Positions 37,301 through 46,214 of a stretch of 64,000 nucleotides of DNA are shown here, in pieces; the first letter of the stretch is position 1, and every line of letters begins with the position of its first letter. The stretch is taken from contig CAZMUA010000007.1 of NCBI GenBank assembly GCA_964569695.1, positions 1-64,000 on the forward strand, read 5' to 3'. Position numbers and translations under genes: made by a program. Below the pieces are notes generated by a model. It ran no database searches. It was not told the DNA's origin and saw only the letters and a program-made list of their open reading frames with translations. This DNA comes from UBA8106 sp964569695 (GTDB lineage: Bacteria > Acidobacteriota > Vicinamibacteria > Vicinamibacterales > UBA823).

Positions 37301-37457
37301 GAGAGGTTGCTTTAAAACAAGTCAGGTGACTTTTATCGACAAACGACAAACAAACATCAACGCTCTGTTGGCATTAAGATGTAGGTTGATACGAAAGCAT
37401 TTCGTGAAATTAACGCTACAAAGAATTCGCATTCCTCGGTGAAGGACTCGCGCACGC

Positions 37458-38732
37458 GTGGCCGAACCACTACACTCAGACGCTCCGACTGACCCCGATA
37501 GCACTTCAACATCTTTCGGGTACCGTGTGTTGCGACGTTTAGGCGCTGCATTCACTTTTCGTGATTTTCGGGTCCTGTGGCTAGGCGCCTTTACCTCCAC
37601 CACTGGTAGTTGGATGCAACAAGTTGCACAGCGTTGGCTCGTCCTTACACTGACGGGTTCAGCATTCTTCCTTGGTCTCGAATCTTTTTTAGCGCAATTA
37701 CCAATCCTACTCTTCACATTAATCGGCGGTGTAATTGCCGACCGCAAAGACCGACGTTATCTGCTTATAGGTTCCCAGTACGTCCAGATGACTTCAGCAT
37801 TTATATTGGCGGCCCTCGTCTATTTCGACATCGTTCAAATTTGGCACATTCTTTTATTATCATTCGTATCAGGCTGCGGTCAGGCATTCGGCGGTCCCGC
37901 TTACCAGTCTCTTCTCCCTGCACTGGTCCCAAAACAGACATTGCCGAACGCGATCGCCTTGAACTCCATTCAGTTTAATCTCGCTCGTGTCTTTGGTCCG
38001 TTGATTGCAGGTATCACTTTAGCCGCTTTAGGTACTGCGGCGTGTTTTGGACTGAATGGCTTATCATTTTTTGTCGTCATCCTCGCACTCATGTCACTAC
38101 GGGTGAAACACGTACCACCCACCAACCAGCGATCAATGATGGAAGAGTTACGTGGAGGCCTGTCCTACGTCAAACACGAAGGTGCCTTACTGACACTCAC
38201 TATCCTTGCATTTATGACGACCTTTCTAGGCCTTCCATTGCTAACGCTACTACCAGTTGTCACCCAGAGTGTTTTCCAGGAAGGAGTCGGGCAGTACAGT
38301 CAGATGTTAGCCTTTTCAGGTACGGGTGCTGTGATCGGAGCGTTGATCGTTGCCTGGCTCGGGAAGTTCAAGCGCATGGGGCTAACCTTGTTGTGCATGC
38401 AAGTTGCCTTCGGCGCCCTCATCATCGCATTCTCATTCTCACGCATCATGTTACTAAGCGAACTGCTGCTGTTGCTAAGTGGAGCTACCCTCATTATGGT
38501 GTTCTCACTGGTAACATCACTTGTCCAGCTTGCAGTACCAAATGAGTTGCGAGGCCGGGTTATGAGCATCTTCATGCTCGCATTTCGAGGCGGAATGCCG
38601 CTCGGGGACCTCATGGGTGGATTCCTTGCTAGCCAGATCTCAGCCACATTCGTGCTAACCCTCAACGGCACACTCTTAGTGTTCGTGGCCTGCTACTTTC
38701 TCGTCCGTAGCCATGGAATCAGAGAGCTCTAA
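37458..38732 (+). CDS. MFS transporter (MFS_3 / EntS-like)
   Basis: 424 residues with a GTG start. After ~30 polar residues (FRDFRVLWLGAFTSTTGSWMQQVAQRWLV) there are about 12 hydrophobic segments. The loop 2-3 signature GGVIADRKDRRYLL and the repeat-like loop ELRGRVMSIFMLAFRGGMPLGDLMGGFLA identify the MFS_3 group, whose members export siderophores, drugs or unknown metabolites. The N-terminal ~20 residues are acidic/serine-rich and may not all be translated. It is divergent from imuA and convergent with the flavin hydroxylase gene 48 bp away. Substrate unknown. Confidence 0.88.
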   Translation: MAEPLHSDAPTDPDSTSTSFGYRVLRRLGAAFTFRDFRVLWLGAFTSTTGSWMQQVAQRWLVLTLTGSAFFLGLESFLAQLPILLFTLIGGVIADRKDRRYLLIGSQYVQMTSAFILAALVYFDIVQIWHILLLSFVSGCGQAFGGPAYQSLLPALVPKQTLPNAIALNSIQFNLARVFGPLIAGITLAALGTAACFGLNGLSFFVVILALMSLRVKHVPPTNQRSMMEELRGGLSYVKHEGALLTLTILAFMTTFLGLPLLTLLPVVTQSVFQEGVGQYSQMLAFSGTGAVIGALIVAWLGKFKRMGLTLLCMQVAFGALIIAFSFSRIMLLSELLLLLSGATLIMVFSLVTSLVQLAVPNELRGRVMSIFMLAFRGGMPLGDLMGGFLASQISATFVLTLNGTLLVFVACYFLVRSHGIREL

Positions 38733-38780
38733 TTGAGGATTCAGAACAGACCATCAGGTTCGACGCCAGAACAGCAAGCT

Positions 38781-40364
38781 TCACACACCAAGTAATCGCT
38801 CAACGTTCAACGCGAGTGTTTCCAATTCTGCTGGTCGAACTGCGCCAACTATGTACCGGTCTGGGCGAAGCAATATTACTTCTCCGTGATGCAATCTCAT
38901 GATCTCGTCGAATCGATTATCTAGTGGAACGAGGTAAGAATCGGACAAGGGTGGTTGCATGTCAGCACTTACAACATGTATTCCCTGTACAGACAAAGCC
39001 TGCCAGAGTCGATGGCACAGCTCGGCCTTAAAATCGAACGTTGGACAGTTGATTGCGAGTAGTGCAAATCCTTTACCCAACTGAACATCGAGTAAGGTTG
39101 TTGTTCCATTCGCTGTCGATACTTCAGGTTGCGGAAGCATTCGCCCAACCCAAGTTTCTGTAGGACGAGCTTCATCTCGCAGAACGAAACCCTCTCGAAT
39201 CACAGCACGCGGAATGTAGCGCATTTCGGTAATGTAACCAGCAAATGGTGGAACGCGGGAGAGAAACCAAAACACCAGATCTCGAAAAAACGTTAATACC
39301 ACTGAACGGCTATTAACTATGCGTCCGAGTAGGACTGAAATATCAATCGTAGCCTCCGTATGCTTCCGGCGCTCTAATTCGTAAGATGAAAGAAGACGCA
39401 ACGAAGCCAGTCCCCTTAGCACGGCAACCAACTTCCAGCATAAATTCGAGGCATCGCGATGCCCTGAATTCATGCCGGATGCACCAAACGGAGGCATCAA
39501 ATGGGCAGCGTCGCCAAGAAGAAACACGCGATCGACTTGCATCTTCTTCACAAATAGTGAGTGAAATGTGTAGACCGCCCGTCGACAAATCTCTACTTGA
39601 TCGAAATCTCGAAACGGCGCAAATAATCTCCGTAACGACCTGTCTTCCAGCATCTCGTCAGGATCTTCACCGGGTAGCAGCATGAACTCAAATCTTCGCC
39701 CATGAAAGGGTGCTGGGATACTGTCCGTCGGCCGACTTGGATTGACGAAGTATTTTGAGAAGGGACTGTGATCGCTGTCATGAAGTAAATCTACAACAAC
39801 CCAAGGTTGCTCATATGACCGACCTTCCATCTCAATCCCAAGTTCTTTGCGAACAGCGCTTTTCCCCCCATCGCAACCAAGCACAAAGTCTGCACGGATC
39901 TTCTGCCGCACACCGTGAACATCTATAACCTCGGCAACAACGGTTGATCCGTCCTGGTCGAAACCGATTAGTGTCTGTTCGAAAGACACAGAAGCAGAGG
40001 CAAACCGTTTAACACCACGCAACATGATTTTTTCAAGTTCAGGTTGCCAGATCGCGGAACGGTTACCGTAACCATTCGGTGTAATCAATCCTTTAATGCG
40101 GGCCACACAAAAACCAAAACGTGAGAAATAACTGACACCTGCCGCTGATACACAATGTTCAGCAACTTCATCGGCCAAACCAACCATGTCAAGCGTCCGA
40201 AAAAACTCATCATCAATGTAAATACCTTTTGGAATGTCAGAAGTTCCTTCGTTCTTTTCAAGCACGACAGTGTTAACGTTCGCCAAGCCCAAGAGATTAG
40301 CCGCAGCCAATCCGGTAGGCCCAGCACCGACGATTAACACCTGAGTCTTCTTATCTACAACCAC
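38781..40364 (-). CDS. FAD-dependent aromatic hydroxylase (MhpA/PheA-type)
   Basis: 527 residues. A group A flavoprotein monooxygenase: Rossmann FAD motif VLIVGAGPTGLAAANLLG near residue 10, DG motif LGCDGGKSAVRKELG, and GD motif VFLLGDAAHLMPPFGASGMNSG. The C-terminal thioredoxin-like domain typical of MhpA and phenol hydroxylases follows (~residues 400-527). These enzymes put a hydroxyl on aromatic rings using NAD(P)H and O2. It is the last gene of a minus-strand operon with a VOC dioxygenase-like and an FAH hydrolase gene, which suggests ring hydroxylation followed by cleavage. Substrate not determinable. Confidence 0.88.
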   Translation of the reverse strand: MVVDKKTQVLIVGAGPTGLAAANLLGLANVNTVVLEKNEGTSDIPKGIYIDDEFFRTLDMVGLADEVAEHCVSAAGVSYFSRFGFCVARIKGLITPNGYGNRSAIWQPELEKIMLRGVKRFASASVSFEQTLIGFDQDGSTVVAEVIDVHGVRQKIRADFVLGCDGGKSAVRKELGIEMEGRSYEQPWVVVDLLHDSDHSPFSKYFVNPSRPTDSIPAPFHGRRFEFMLLPGEDPDEMLEDRSLRRLFAPFRDFDQVEICRRAVYTFHSLFVKKMQVDRVFLLGDAAHLMPPFGASGMNSGHRDASNLCWKLVAVLRGLASLRLLSSYELERRKHTEATIDISVLLGRIVNSRSVVLTFFRDLVFWFLSRVPPFAGYITEMRYIPRAVIREGFVLRDEARPTETWVGRMLPQPEVSTANGTTTLLDVQLGKGFALLAINCPTFDFKAELCHRLWQALSVQGIHVVSADMQPPLSDSYLVPLDNRFDEIMRLHHGEVILLRPDRYIVGAVRPAELETLALNVERLLGV

Positions 40365-40415
40365 TGCAAATCAACGATTTGTTGTTAGGAATCTATTGAC
40401 TGAAGCAGACAGCTT

Positions 40416-41522
40416 TCACCCACGGGCAGCCTCTGCATTTAAGAATGTGCTAAGTGCATCGATAAACTTTTCGTTCTCACGATCCAACCCCACGGTCACG
40501 CGAAGATAGTTATCAAGACCATATGGCTCCAGCGGTCGCACGAGGATGTTACGACTTGCCAGAAACTCCAGCGCTGCCAGAGCCAAAGACGATCCAGACT
40601 CCCCCACTTTACAGGTGTTGAAATTAGTCACACTGGGAAGTGGTGGCACACCAAGCTTTCTAGCACGATCGGCTACCCAGTGCAGTGCTCGGGTATTATG
40701 TTTGATCACTTCTTGAAGATACTCCTCGTCATGCAGAGCAGCAACGCCGGCAGCCTGAGCAGCACCACTAACAGGAAACGGCAACCGCGCACGATTAAAC
40801 ACCTCAATAATCTTTGTTGGTCCGTACGCCCAACCTAACCTGAGACCAGCGAGGCCGTAAGCCTTGGAGAAAGTGCGTGTCATAACGACATTGCCAGCGT
40901 CCTCGACGAACTCAATCCCAGCAGAATAATTCTCAGCAAAAACGAACTCCGCGTAGGCGGAGTCGAGCACTAGGAGAACTTCAGAGGGAAGAGCAGCACA
41001 TAAGCGAGTTAGTTCCGTCTTTGAAATGTAGGTTCCAGTAGGATTGTTTGGATTCGCTAGCAGCACCACCTTCGTCCGTTCAGTGACTGCAGCAATCAAG
41101 GCATCGACCGATGCCGTGCAATTTACCTCAGGTGCTACTACAGGTGTTGCCCCGCAGGCGATGACACCCAGCTTAAAACGAAGGAAGCCGTACTCACAAA
41201 ACACGACCTCGTCACCATCTCCAGCAAAAAGCCTTGTCAAGCTGTCTACGATTTGATCGGAACCGTTACCACAGAGAATCCGTGAAGGATGCAATTTATG
41301 ATGTTCAGCTAATGCATCCCGAAGAAAATTACAGCTAGTATCAGGATAACGCTGTAAGGAATTACCGTACTCCTGGTACGCCGTGATCGCATTGGGACTC
41401 GGTCCAAGAGCAGATTCGTTGGATGACAACTTGATAACTGGACCCTCTCCCGCTCCTCTCGTCGCTCCAGGCACGTATAGAGGTAATGATGAAAGATAGG
41501 CCTTTGGCTCTGGACTTGTCAT
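40416..41522 (-). CDS. Class I/II PLP aminotransferase, HisC-like
   Basis: 368 residues. A fold type I aminotransferase of the histidinol-phosphate aminotransferase group: KLSSNESALGPSP at the N-terminus, LLANPNNPTGTYIS, LDSAYAEFV, and the PLP-lysine site RTFSKAYGLAGLRLGWAYG. No other his genes are near. The first base of its start codon directly follows the ketopantoate reductase-like stop, so it belongs to the catabolic operon. It may act on an aromatic or other amino acid rather than in histidine synthesis. It could equally be the genome's HisC or an aromatic aminotransferase. Confidence 0.83.
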   Translation of the reverse strand: MTSPEPKAYLSSLPLYVPGATRGAGEGPVIKLSSNESALGPSPNAITAYQEYGNSLQRYPDTSCNFLRDALAEHHKLHPSRILCGNGSDQIVDSLTRLFAGDGDEVVFCEYGFLRFKLGVIACGATPVVAPEVNCTASVDALIAAVTERTKVVLLANPNNPTGTYISKTELTRLCAALPSEVLLVLDSAYAEFVFAENYSAGIEFVEDAGNVVMTRTFSKAYGLAGLRLGWAYGPTKIIEVFNRARLPFPVSGAAQAAGVAALHDEEYLQEVIKHNTRALHWVADRARKLGVPPLPSVTNFNTCKVGESGSSLALAALEFLASRNILVRPLEPYGLDNYLRVTVGLDRENEKFIDALSTFLNAEAARG

Positions 41523-42491
41523 CTAAGCTTTTCTTCCAGGAGGCAGGTCATCAATTACGTTCGCGGCCGTCACTGTTCGCCCATCCGCGTAATGCTTTAA
41601 TGCTGCATAGGCAGTTTCGTGAAACGGAACGTCTACATTCAGTTGATGTCCCAAACGAACAACGGTCCCACTCAGATGTTCAATCTCCAATCGCCTACCG
41701 CTACGCAAATCCACTAGCATCGAGGGAATTGATTCTGCCGCCATTTCGTCCACAATCATGAGCGAACGCTCGACAATATCAGACTCTAAATACACATCAG
41801 AGGCATTCGCGACAGCAACGGTCTCGCGCATACCCCGCTCAAGCATCGCCCGACCAGCAGGATCGTCACGCAATGAACCAGTCGGGAGATTTGAAAGACA
41901 ACAGGCAGCACTCATGACAGAAAACAGGACAAACTTACTCCAAAGTTCCACGTCTATCTGTGTCGTAGTCTCCGCATCAATACTGCATGCTTTGCAAGCG
42001 GTTACTAGCTGCGAGGCTATTGCTTGAGCCCGTTCCGTTCGACCACCCACTCTTAACCGTGCCAAGGTGCCAAGATGCCGAACATGTCCAGGGGTCACAA
42101 GTAACGTGTTACCGTAGACGACTGCGCCGAGGGCACACCCTCGTTCCAAACGTGAAGTTAATCTATCGATCGCATCGACACCATTTTGCGTGCAGACTAC
42201 TCCCGTGTTCTCGTCCATGAGAGGACCCAATAAAGAACGTATCTCCTCTAAATCATAGGCCTTAACACATAAGACGACTACGTCGACCGGACCAATATCT
42301 TGAGGATGACTCGTCACTCGGAGATCGTGTAAATGAGCATTACCAAGTGCACTTTCGATTAACAAACCTTGAGTCCGAAGAGCTTCGACTGTTTTCTCGC
42401 GCGCAATGAAGGAAACATCCAGGCCGGCCGCACTGAGACGACCACCGTAATAACTACCAACTCCTCCCACACCAAGAATAGCAATCTTCAT
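41523..42491 (-). CDS. 2-dehydropantoate 2-reductase-like (PanE/ApbA family)
   Basis: 322 residues. NADPH-binding N-terminus KIAILGVGGVGSYYGGRLSAAG, the middle segment VVLCVKAYDLEE and TQNGVDA, and a C-terminal helical ApbA_C domain with KFVLFSVMSAACCLSNLPTG. Family members reduce 2-ketopantoate to pantoate or act on related 2-oxo acids. With no other pantothenate genes nearby, and packed between the VOC protein and the aminotransferase, a role in reducing a 2-oxo acid from degradation is as likely as coenzyme A synthesis (inference). Confidence 0.85.
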   Translation of the reverse strand: MKIAILGVGGVGSYYGGRLSAAGLDVSFIAREKTVEALRTQGLLIESALGNAHLHDLRVTSHPQDIGPVDVVVLCVKAYDLEEIRSLLGPLMDENTGVVCTQNGVDAIDRLTSRLERGCALGAVVYGNTLLVTPGHVRHLGTLARLRVGGRTERAQAIASQLVTACKACSIDAETTTQIDVELWSKFVLFSVMSAACCLSNLPTGSLRDDPAGRAMLERGMRETVAVANASDVYLESDIVERSLMIVDEMAAESIPSMLVDLRSGRRLEIEHLSGTVVRLGHQLNVDVPFHETAYAALKHYADGRTVTAANVIDDLPPGRKA

Positions 42492-42492
42492 G

Positions 42493-43065
42493 CTAGGCAG
42501 TTACGTCACTTGGGCCCATTTTTCGCTTAAGTTCGGCCTCGAATTCTTCTCGGGGCATAAAACCAGGATCGTCTTTAATGGTATCGAGAGTCTTCCTTAA
42601 AACTTCTTCGTCAGACATGTCTAAATCTAGATCGTCACCATGTGGTTGTGGCACATGCCAAGGAGAGTCAAGATAAACCTCGATCCTGTTACCTTCAGGA
42701 TCGCGAAAATAGATCGACCAGGCATTGCCATGATTAATCCCAATGAAATCGGTGACACCTGCCTCCTGAACACGCCGACTCATCTCTCGTAGTTCGTCGA
42801 GAGATGCAACCTCAAACGACATCTGATTAATAACACTGTAGTCTGCATCCTTCGGTCGGCCAGTGGCGAGCACAAGCTGATGATGAGCATCAGGTCGACT
42901 ACTCAAAAAGACAAGATCGATCGGAAATTTAAATGCTTTTCCCCGATCAGTTACCACCAGTCCCATCACTTTGGTATAGAAATCTTCCATCCGTGGTAAA
43001 TCTTGAACATGGATACCCATGTGACTCAGGAGGGGCCGCACCGTTAGTCTCGGCGACGAACTCAT
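42493..43065 (-). CDS. VOC-family protein, ring-cleavage dioxygenase-like
   Basis: 190 residues. A single glyoxalase/dioxygenase module of two beta-alpha-beta-beta-beta units. Candidate metal ligands are His in SHMGIHVQDLPRMEDFY, His in DAHHQLVLATG, and Glu in DPEGNRIEVYLDSPW, the His-His-Glu set of extradiol dioxygenases. A charged C-terminal tail (~145-190, DLDLDMSDEEVLRKTLD) extends beyond the fold. The start overlaps the FAH hydrolase stop by four bases. Together with the hydroxylase and FAH hydrolase it suggests extradiol cleavage, but many VOC proteins are isomerases or lyases. Confidence 0.82.
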   Translation of the reverse strand: MSSSPRLTVRPLLSHMGIHVQDLPRMEDFYTKVMGLVVTDRGKAFKFPIDLVFLSSRPDAHHQLVLATGRPKDADYSVINQMSFEVASLDELREMSRRVQEAGVTDFIGINHGNAWSIYFRDPEGNRIEVYLDSPWHVPQPHGDDLDLDMSDEEVLRKTLDTIKDDPGFMPREEFEAELKRKMGPSDVTA

Positions 43066-43916
43066 AACTCACGCTCGATTCGATGAGTTAAAGTTCCAAT
43101 CTTTTCAACGTCGATTTCAACGACATCACCGACTTGCATAAACACGGGAGGGTTACGCTTAAATCCAACACCGCCAGGCGTTCCGGTAACAATAACATCG
43201 CCCGGTTCGAGCGTAGTCCAAGTCGAACAATAGGCAATAAGTTCCGCAACCGAAAAGACCATGTCCTTGGTATTTCCGTGCTGCATCACTCGACCATTCA
43301 AACGGGTTGATAAATCTAACACCTGAGGATCTGGAATTGAATCAGTCGTCACCATCCAAGGGCCGAAACCACCAGTCGAATTAAAATTCTTCCCTGCTGT
43401 GATTTGTCGCGTATGGCGCTGCCAGTCTCGAACACTACCATCGAGATAGCACGAATACCCGGCCACGTGTTCCAGGGCTTCCTCCACAGGAATCGCATGG
43501 CCGCCCTTTCCAATGATTGCGGCGAGTTCACATTCGAAATCCAAATTGTCTGATACTTTTGGCATGATCACCGGTTGTTGATGGCCCACCTGAGACGCAG
43601 CCACTCGGATAAACCACGCTGGATTCGCAGTTTTATCTCGACCAGTCTCAGCAATATGGTCGTCGTAGTTAAGTGCCACAGCGAGAATCTTGTCAGGATT
43701 AGGAATAACCGGTAAGAAGGTAATTTCATCGAGCACGTAATCTTTACGCTCCCTACCCACATTTCGAACTTCATCAAGCGCATTCAAGGCCAATACATCT
43801 CTTAGTGTTCGATGCGTTGGAGGCAACACTTTACGCAGGTCACTCACTGAATCATCATTCAATTTAACAACACCATATGTTTCACGATCTCCTACTCGAT
43901 ACGAAGCGATCTTCAT
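43062..43916 (-). CDS. Fumarylacetoacetate hydrolase family protein
   Basis: About 284 residues from the ATG at 43916, chosen because AGGAG lies nine bases upstream; a GTG two codons earlier is too close to it. The FAH fold is seen in the N-terminal cap and the C-terminal core with metal ligands in LDFECELAAIIG and YLDGSVRDW, plus EPGDVIVTGTPGGVGFKR. These enzymes hydrolyse or decarboxylate acylpyruvate-type products of aromatic ring cleavage. It sits between DUF1185 (104 bp) and the VOC gene (overlapping) in the catabolic operon. Confidence 0.9.
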   Translation of the reverse strand: MKIASYRVGDRETYGVVKLNDDSVSDLRKVLPPTHRTLRDVLALNALDEVRNVGRERKDYVLDEITFLPVIPNPDKILAVALNYDDHIAETGRDKTANPAWFIRVAASQVGHQQPVIMPKVSDNLDFECELAAIIGKGGHAIPVEEALEHVAGYSCYLDGSVRDWQRHTRQITAGKNFNSTGGFGPWMVTTDSIPDPQVLDLSTRLNGRVMQHGNTKDMVFSVAELIAYCSTWTTLEPGDVIVTGTPGGVGFKRNPPVFMQVGDVVEIDVEKIGTLTHRIEREL

Positions 43917-44020
43917 TATCACAATCTCCTCGAATAATGCATCTTGCGTTCTGACTGCTAATAAATACGTTTGTTAGCCTAAACATTTTACACTGTCTTA
44001 CCTTGCTCCTTTTTTTACTC

Positions 44021-44605
44021 CTATCGCAGCCCATCTTCACCAACAATGTCAGTAGCGGCCAAACCACCGATTCGAGCATGGACCCGCGCGCCTGTCGCCA
44101 TCGCGAGGGCGTAAAGAATTTCATTAGCACGAGGGCTGTCGTGCACACCCACCTCAATCGAACTCATATGGCTACGAACATAGGCCGCTCGAACGTGCCC
44201 TAGTGGTATCATCAGCCGAGCACCGATAGCACCAACCATTTTCGACGACGGAACAATAGCTTTCGTACCACCGAGAACTTCTCGCATCCCCCATCCACCA
44301 GCCTCGTGCCAGAGTGCGCCATGTTCCAATTCACCCTCAGATCCAACTATCGCACCTTTACCATAGGATTCGACTGCGCTAGCCTCTACCCCAAGGGCAG
44401 TAATAAGTTTTTTCGCGAGTTCTTTGCCGAGAGGCTTCAATTCAGCCATCATTGGCATAAGATCTGGCTCGAAGCGCCCAGCGTAGGGATTTTTGACGAC
44501 AGCAAAGATGGTGCCTGCATGCAGCGGAGACTCGACGGGCGGTCCACCATCATGCCGCACAGATTCGACAGTTACTACTATCTTACGAATGTCCACAAGT
44601 GCCAT
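44021..44605 (-). CDS. DUF1185 / amino acid synthesis family protein
   Basis: 194 residues with KIVVTVESVRHDGG, VKNPYAGRFEPDLMPMM, GKGAIVGSEGELEHGALWHEAGGWGMREV, and the C-terminal SPRANEILYALAMATGARVHARIGG, which match the PF06684 family. Despite its name the family has no proven reaction; it often occurs beside transport and organic-acid catabolism genes. It is the first gene of the minus-strand catabolic operon, and its start codon is only 35 bp from the divergent DctP start, so both operons share a minimal control region. Confidence 0.85.
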   Translation of the reverse strand: MALVDIRKIVVTVESVRHDGGPPVESPLHAGTIFAVVKNPYAGRFEPDLMPMMAELKPLGKELAKKLITALGVEASAVESYGKGAIVGSEGELEHGALWHEAGGWGMREVLGGTKAIVPSSKMVGAIGARLMIPLGHVRAAYVRSHMSSIEVGVHDSPRANEILYALAMATGARVHARIGGLAATDIVGEDGLR

Positions 44606-44640
44606 GACGATACCTCGAACGCAGATTCAGGACTCAATTG

Positions 44641-45720
44641 ATGAACACTAGACTCAGGTCTAGTATACCCGCCGTATACCGACCACGGTGCGAGTCTAGG
44701 ACAACTATTCTGGCCGCTATAACCCTCGCTTTGTCCTTATCCGTTACACTGCCAGCAACAGAATTGCTGGTTAACAGCTTTTGGACCCCATCACACCTTA
44801 TGCGTCAGGAGGTGTTCGACCGATGGGCTGCAGATGTAGAACGAGTGACTGAGGGACGGGTAACTGGTAGATTTCCGACAAGCACATTAGCTCCACCGTC
44901 ACGGCAGTGGCACATGGTCACCTCAGGCATTGCTGACGTTGCCATCGTTTTCAATGGCTTTGAACGCAACAGATTGCATTTACCGACCATCGCAGATCTG
45001 CCATTTGGAACACCGAGTGCCGAATCAGCTTCGGTAGCCCTTTGGCGGACCTACAAACGTTACTTTGAGGCCGCGAATGAGTACTCTGGAGTCAAATTAT
45101 TAGGTTTAATGACTCACTCGGGTGGTGATCTTTATAGCCTGACAACTCCAATTAGAAACGTGGCCAATCTGGCTGGCATGAAAATCCGTACAACCGACGG
45201 AAGCTCGTCGGATGCAATGCAGGCGTTGGGTGCTGTAGCGGTACCGTCGTCTGGTATTGGTGCATATCAGCTTGTTTCTCGAGGAATTGTCGATGGTCTC
45301 ATTATGCCAACTGGAGACATGCGCACATTTAATATGCTGCAACATACCAACTTCGCTGTCACGATTCCCGGCAAGATTTACAATGGAAGTTTCTCTCTCT
45401 TTATGAATATCGATACGTGGAACACCATTTCAAAAACAGATCAAAAAGCAATTCTTGAAGTTTCTGGAGAAACCTTTGCTCGTCGTGCACGTGCGTGGGA
45501 CGAGTCAGATGAAAAAGCCATTGAAGAAATGACGCAACGAAACATTAACCGCGCACAGGCAACCGAGAATTTCGTTGAGGAGTTACAAGATAATCTCACC
45601 TTCGTCTCTGATGCATGGATCATTGAAGCGAATCGACGAGGCGTTGATGGCCAAGCAGCACTTGCATTCTTTCGAGCTGAAGCCAAGCGGATCGCAGCCG
45701 GTCCAAGCACAGAGCCATGA
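44641..45720 (+). CDS. TRAP transporter solute-binding protein DctP
   Basis: About 359 residues from the ATG at 44641 (a TTG immediately precedes it; AGGA lies eight bases upstream of the TTG). A long basic n-region precedes a hydrophobic signal segment (residues ~22-40, TTILAAITLALSLSVTLPA). The mature part carries the DctP fold: LLVNSFWTPSHLMRQEVFDRW, ANLAGMKIRTTDGSSSDAMQALGAVAVPS with the arginine that salt-bridges the ligand carboxylate, and GIVDGLIMPTGDMRTFNM. It captures an organic acid in the periplasm for DctQM. A perfect inverted repeat lies in its first codons. Confidence 0.92.
   Translation: MNTRLRSSIPAVYRPRCESRTTILAAITLALSLSVTLPATELLVNSFWTPSHLMRQEVFDRWAADVERVTEGRVTGRFPTSTLAPPSRQWHMVTSGIADVAIVFNGFERNRLHLPTIADLPFGTPSAESASVALWRTYKRYFEAANEYSGVKLLGLMTHSGGDLYSLTTPIRNVANLAGMKIRTTDGSSSDAMQALGAVAVPSSGIGAYQLVSRGIVDGLIMPTGDMRTFNMLQHTNFAVTIPGKIYNGSFSLFMNIDTWNTISKTDQKAILEVSGETFARRARAWDESDEKAIEEMTQRNINRAQATENFVEELQDNLTFVSDAWIIEANRRGVDGQAALAFFRAEAKRIAAGPSTEP
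44647..44664. promoter_or_regulatory. Inverted repeat at the DctP start, possible operator of divergent operons
   Basis: ACTAGAC and GTCTAGT form perfect seven-base arms around TCAG, beginning three bases after the DctP start codon. A second pair of GTATAC hexamers follows at 44663-44679. Because only 35 bp separate the divergent start codons, a regulator bound here could affect both the DUF1185 and TRAP operons. Confidence 0.35.
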
Positions 45721-46214
45721 AAATGCTAACTCCTCTCTCAAACGCCAAACTTGAAGCCTTACTGGACCAAACACTCCTTAGTATTTCAGCGTTTGTGATG
45801 TTCGTCATGATGGCACTGACCTTCATCGACGTGCTCGGTCGATACATTTTCGCGGCGCCACTACCGGGCGCATTCGAAATGATTCAATTCCTGATGCCTT
45901 TTCTAATTTTTGCTGTTCTACCAATCCTGACAAAAGAGGACAGTCATATTACGGTCACTGTTCTCGATAGCATCCTGTCACCCCGTGTTCGGTGGATGCA
46001 GAAGCTTGTCGTCCAGACTGCAAGCGGAGTAGCCATCGGATTCATCTGTTGGTGCCTTTGGGAACAAGGACAAAAGCTGAATGAGGGACTCTACGTCAGC
46101 GGTTACCTAGGATGGCCAATCGGACCTGTCGCCTACGCTATGGCCGCATTGTGCTTCATTACATTAGTGGTACAGATTGTTAAACTCTGGCACCATCTGA
46201 AGTCGTATGACTGA
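45717..46214 (+). CDS. TRAP transporter small membrane subunit DctQ
   Basis: 165 residues, four membrane segments. The segment FVMFVMMALTFIDVLGRYIFAAPLPGAFE is the recognisable DctQ core, followed by LILTKEDSHITVTVLDSI-type loops and GLYVSGYLGWPIGPVAYAMAALCF. It joins the large DctM subunit in the sodium- or proton-driven transporter. It overlaps dctP by four bases (ATGA) and dctM by eight. Confidence 0.92.
   Translation: MKMLTPLSNAKLEALLDQTLLSISAFVMFVMMALTFIDVLGRYIFAAPLPGAFEMIQFLMPFLIFAVLPILTKEDSHITVTVLDSILSPRVRWMQKLVVQTASGVAIGFICWCLWEQGQKLNEGLYVSGYLGWPIGPVAYAMAALCFITLVVQIVKLWHHLKSYD

Noticed and set aside
40416..41522. Histidine biosynthesis operon
   Set aside because: Only a HisC-like gene is present; the neighbours are catabolic genes.
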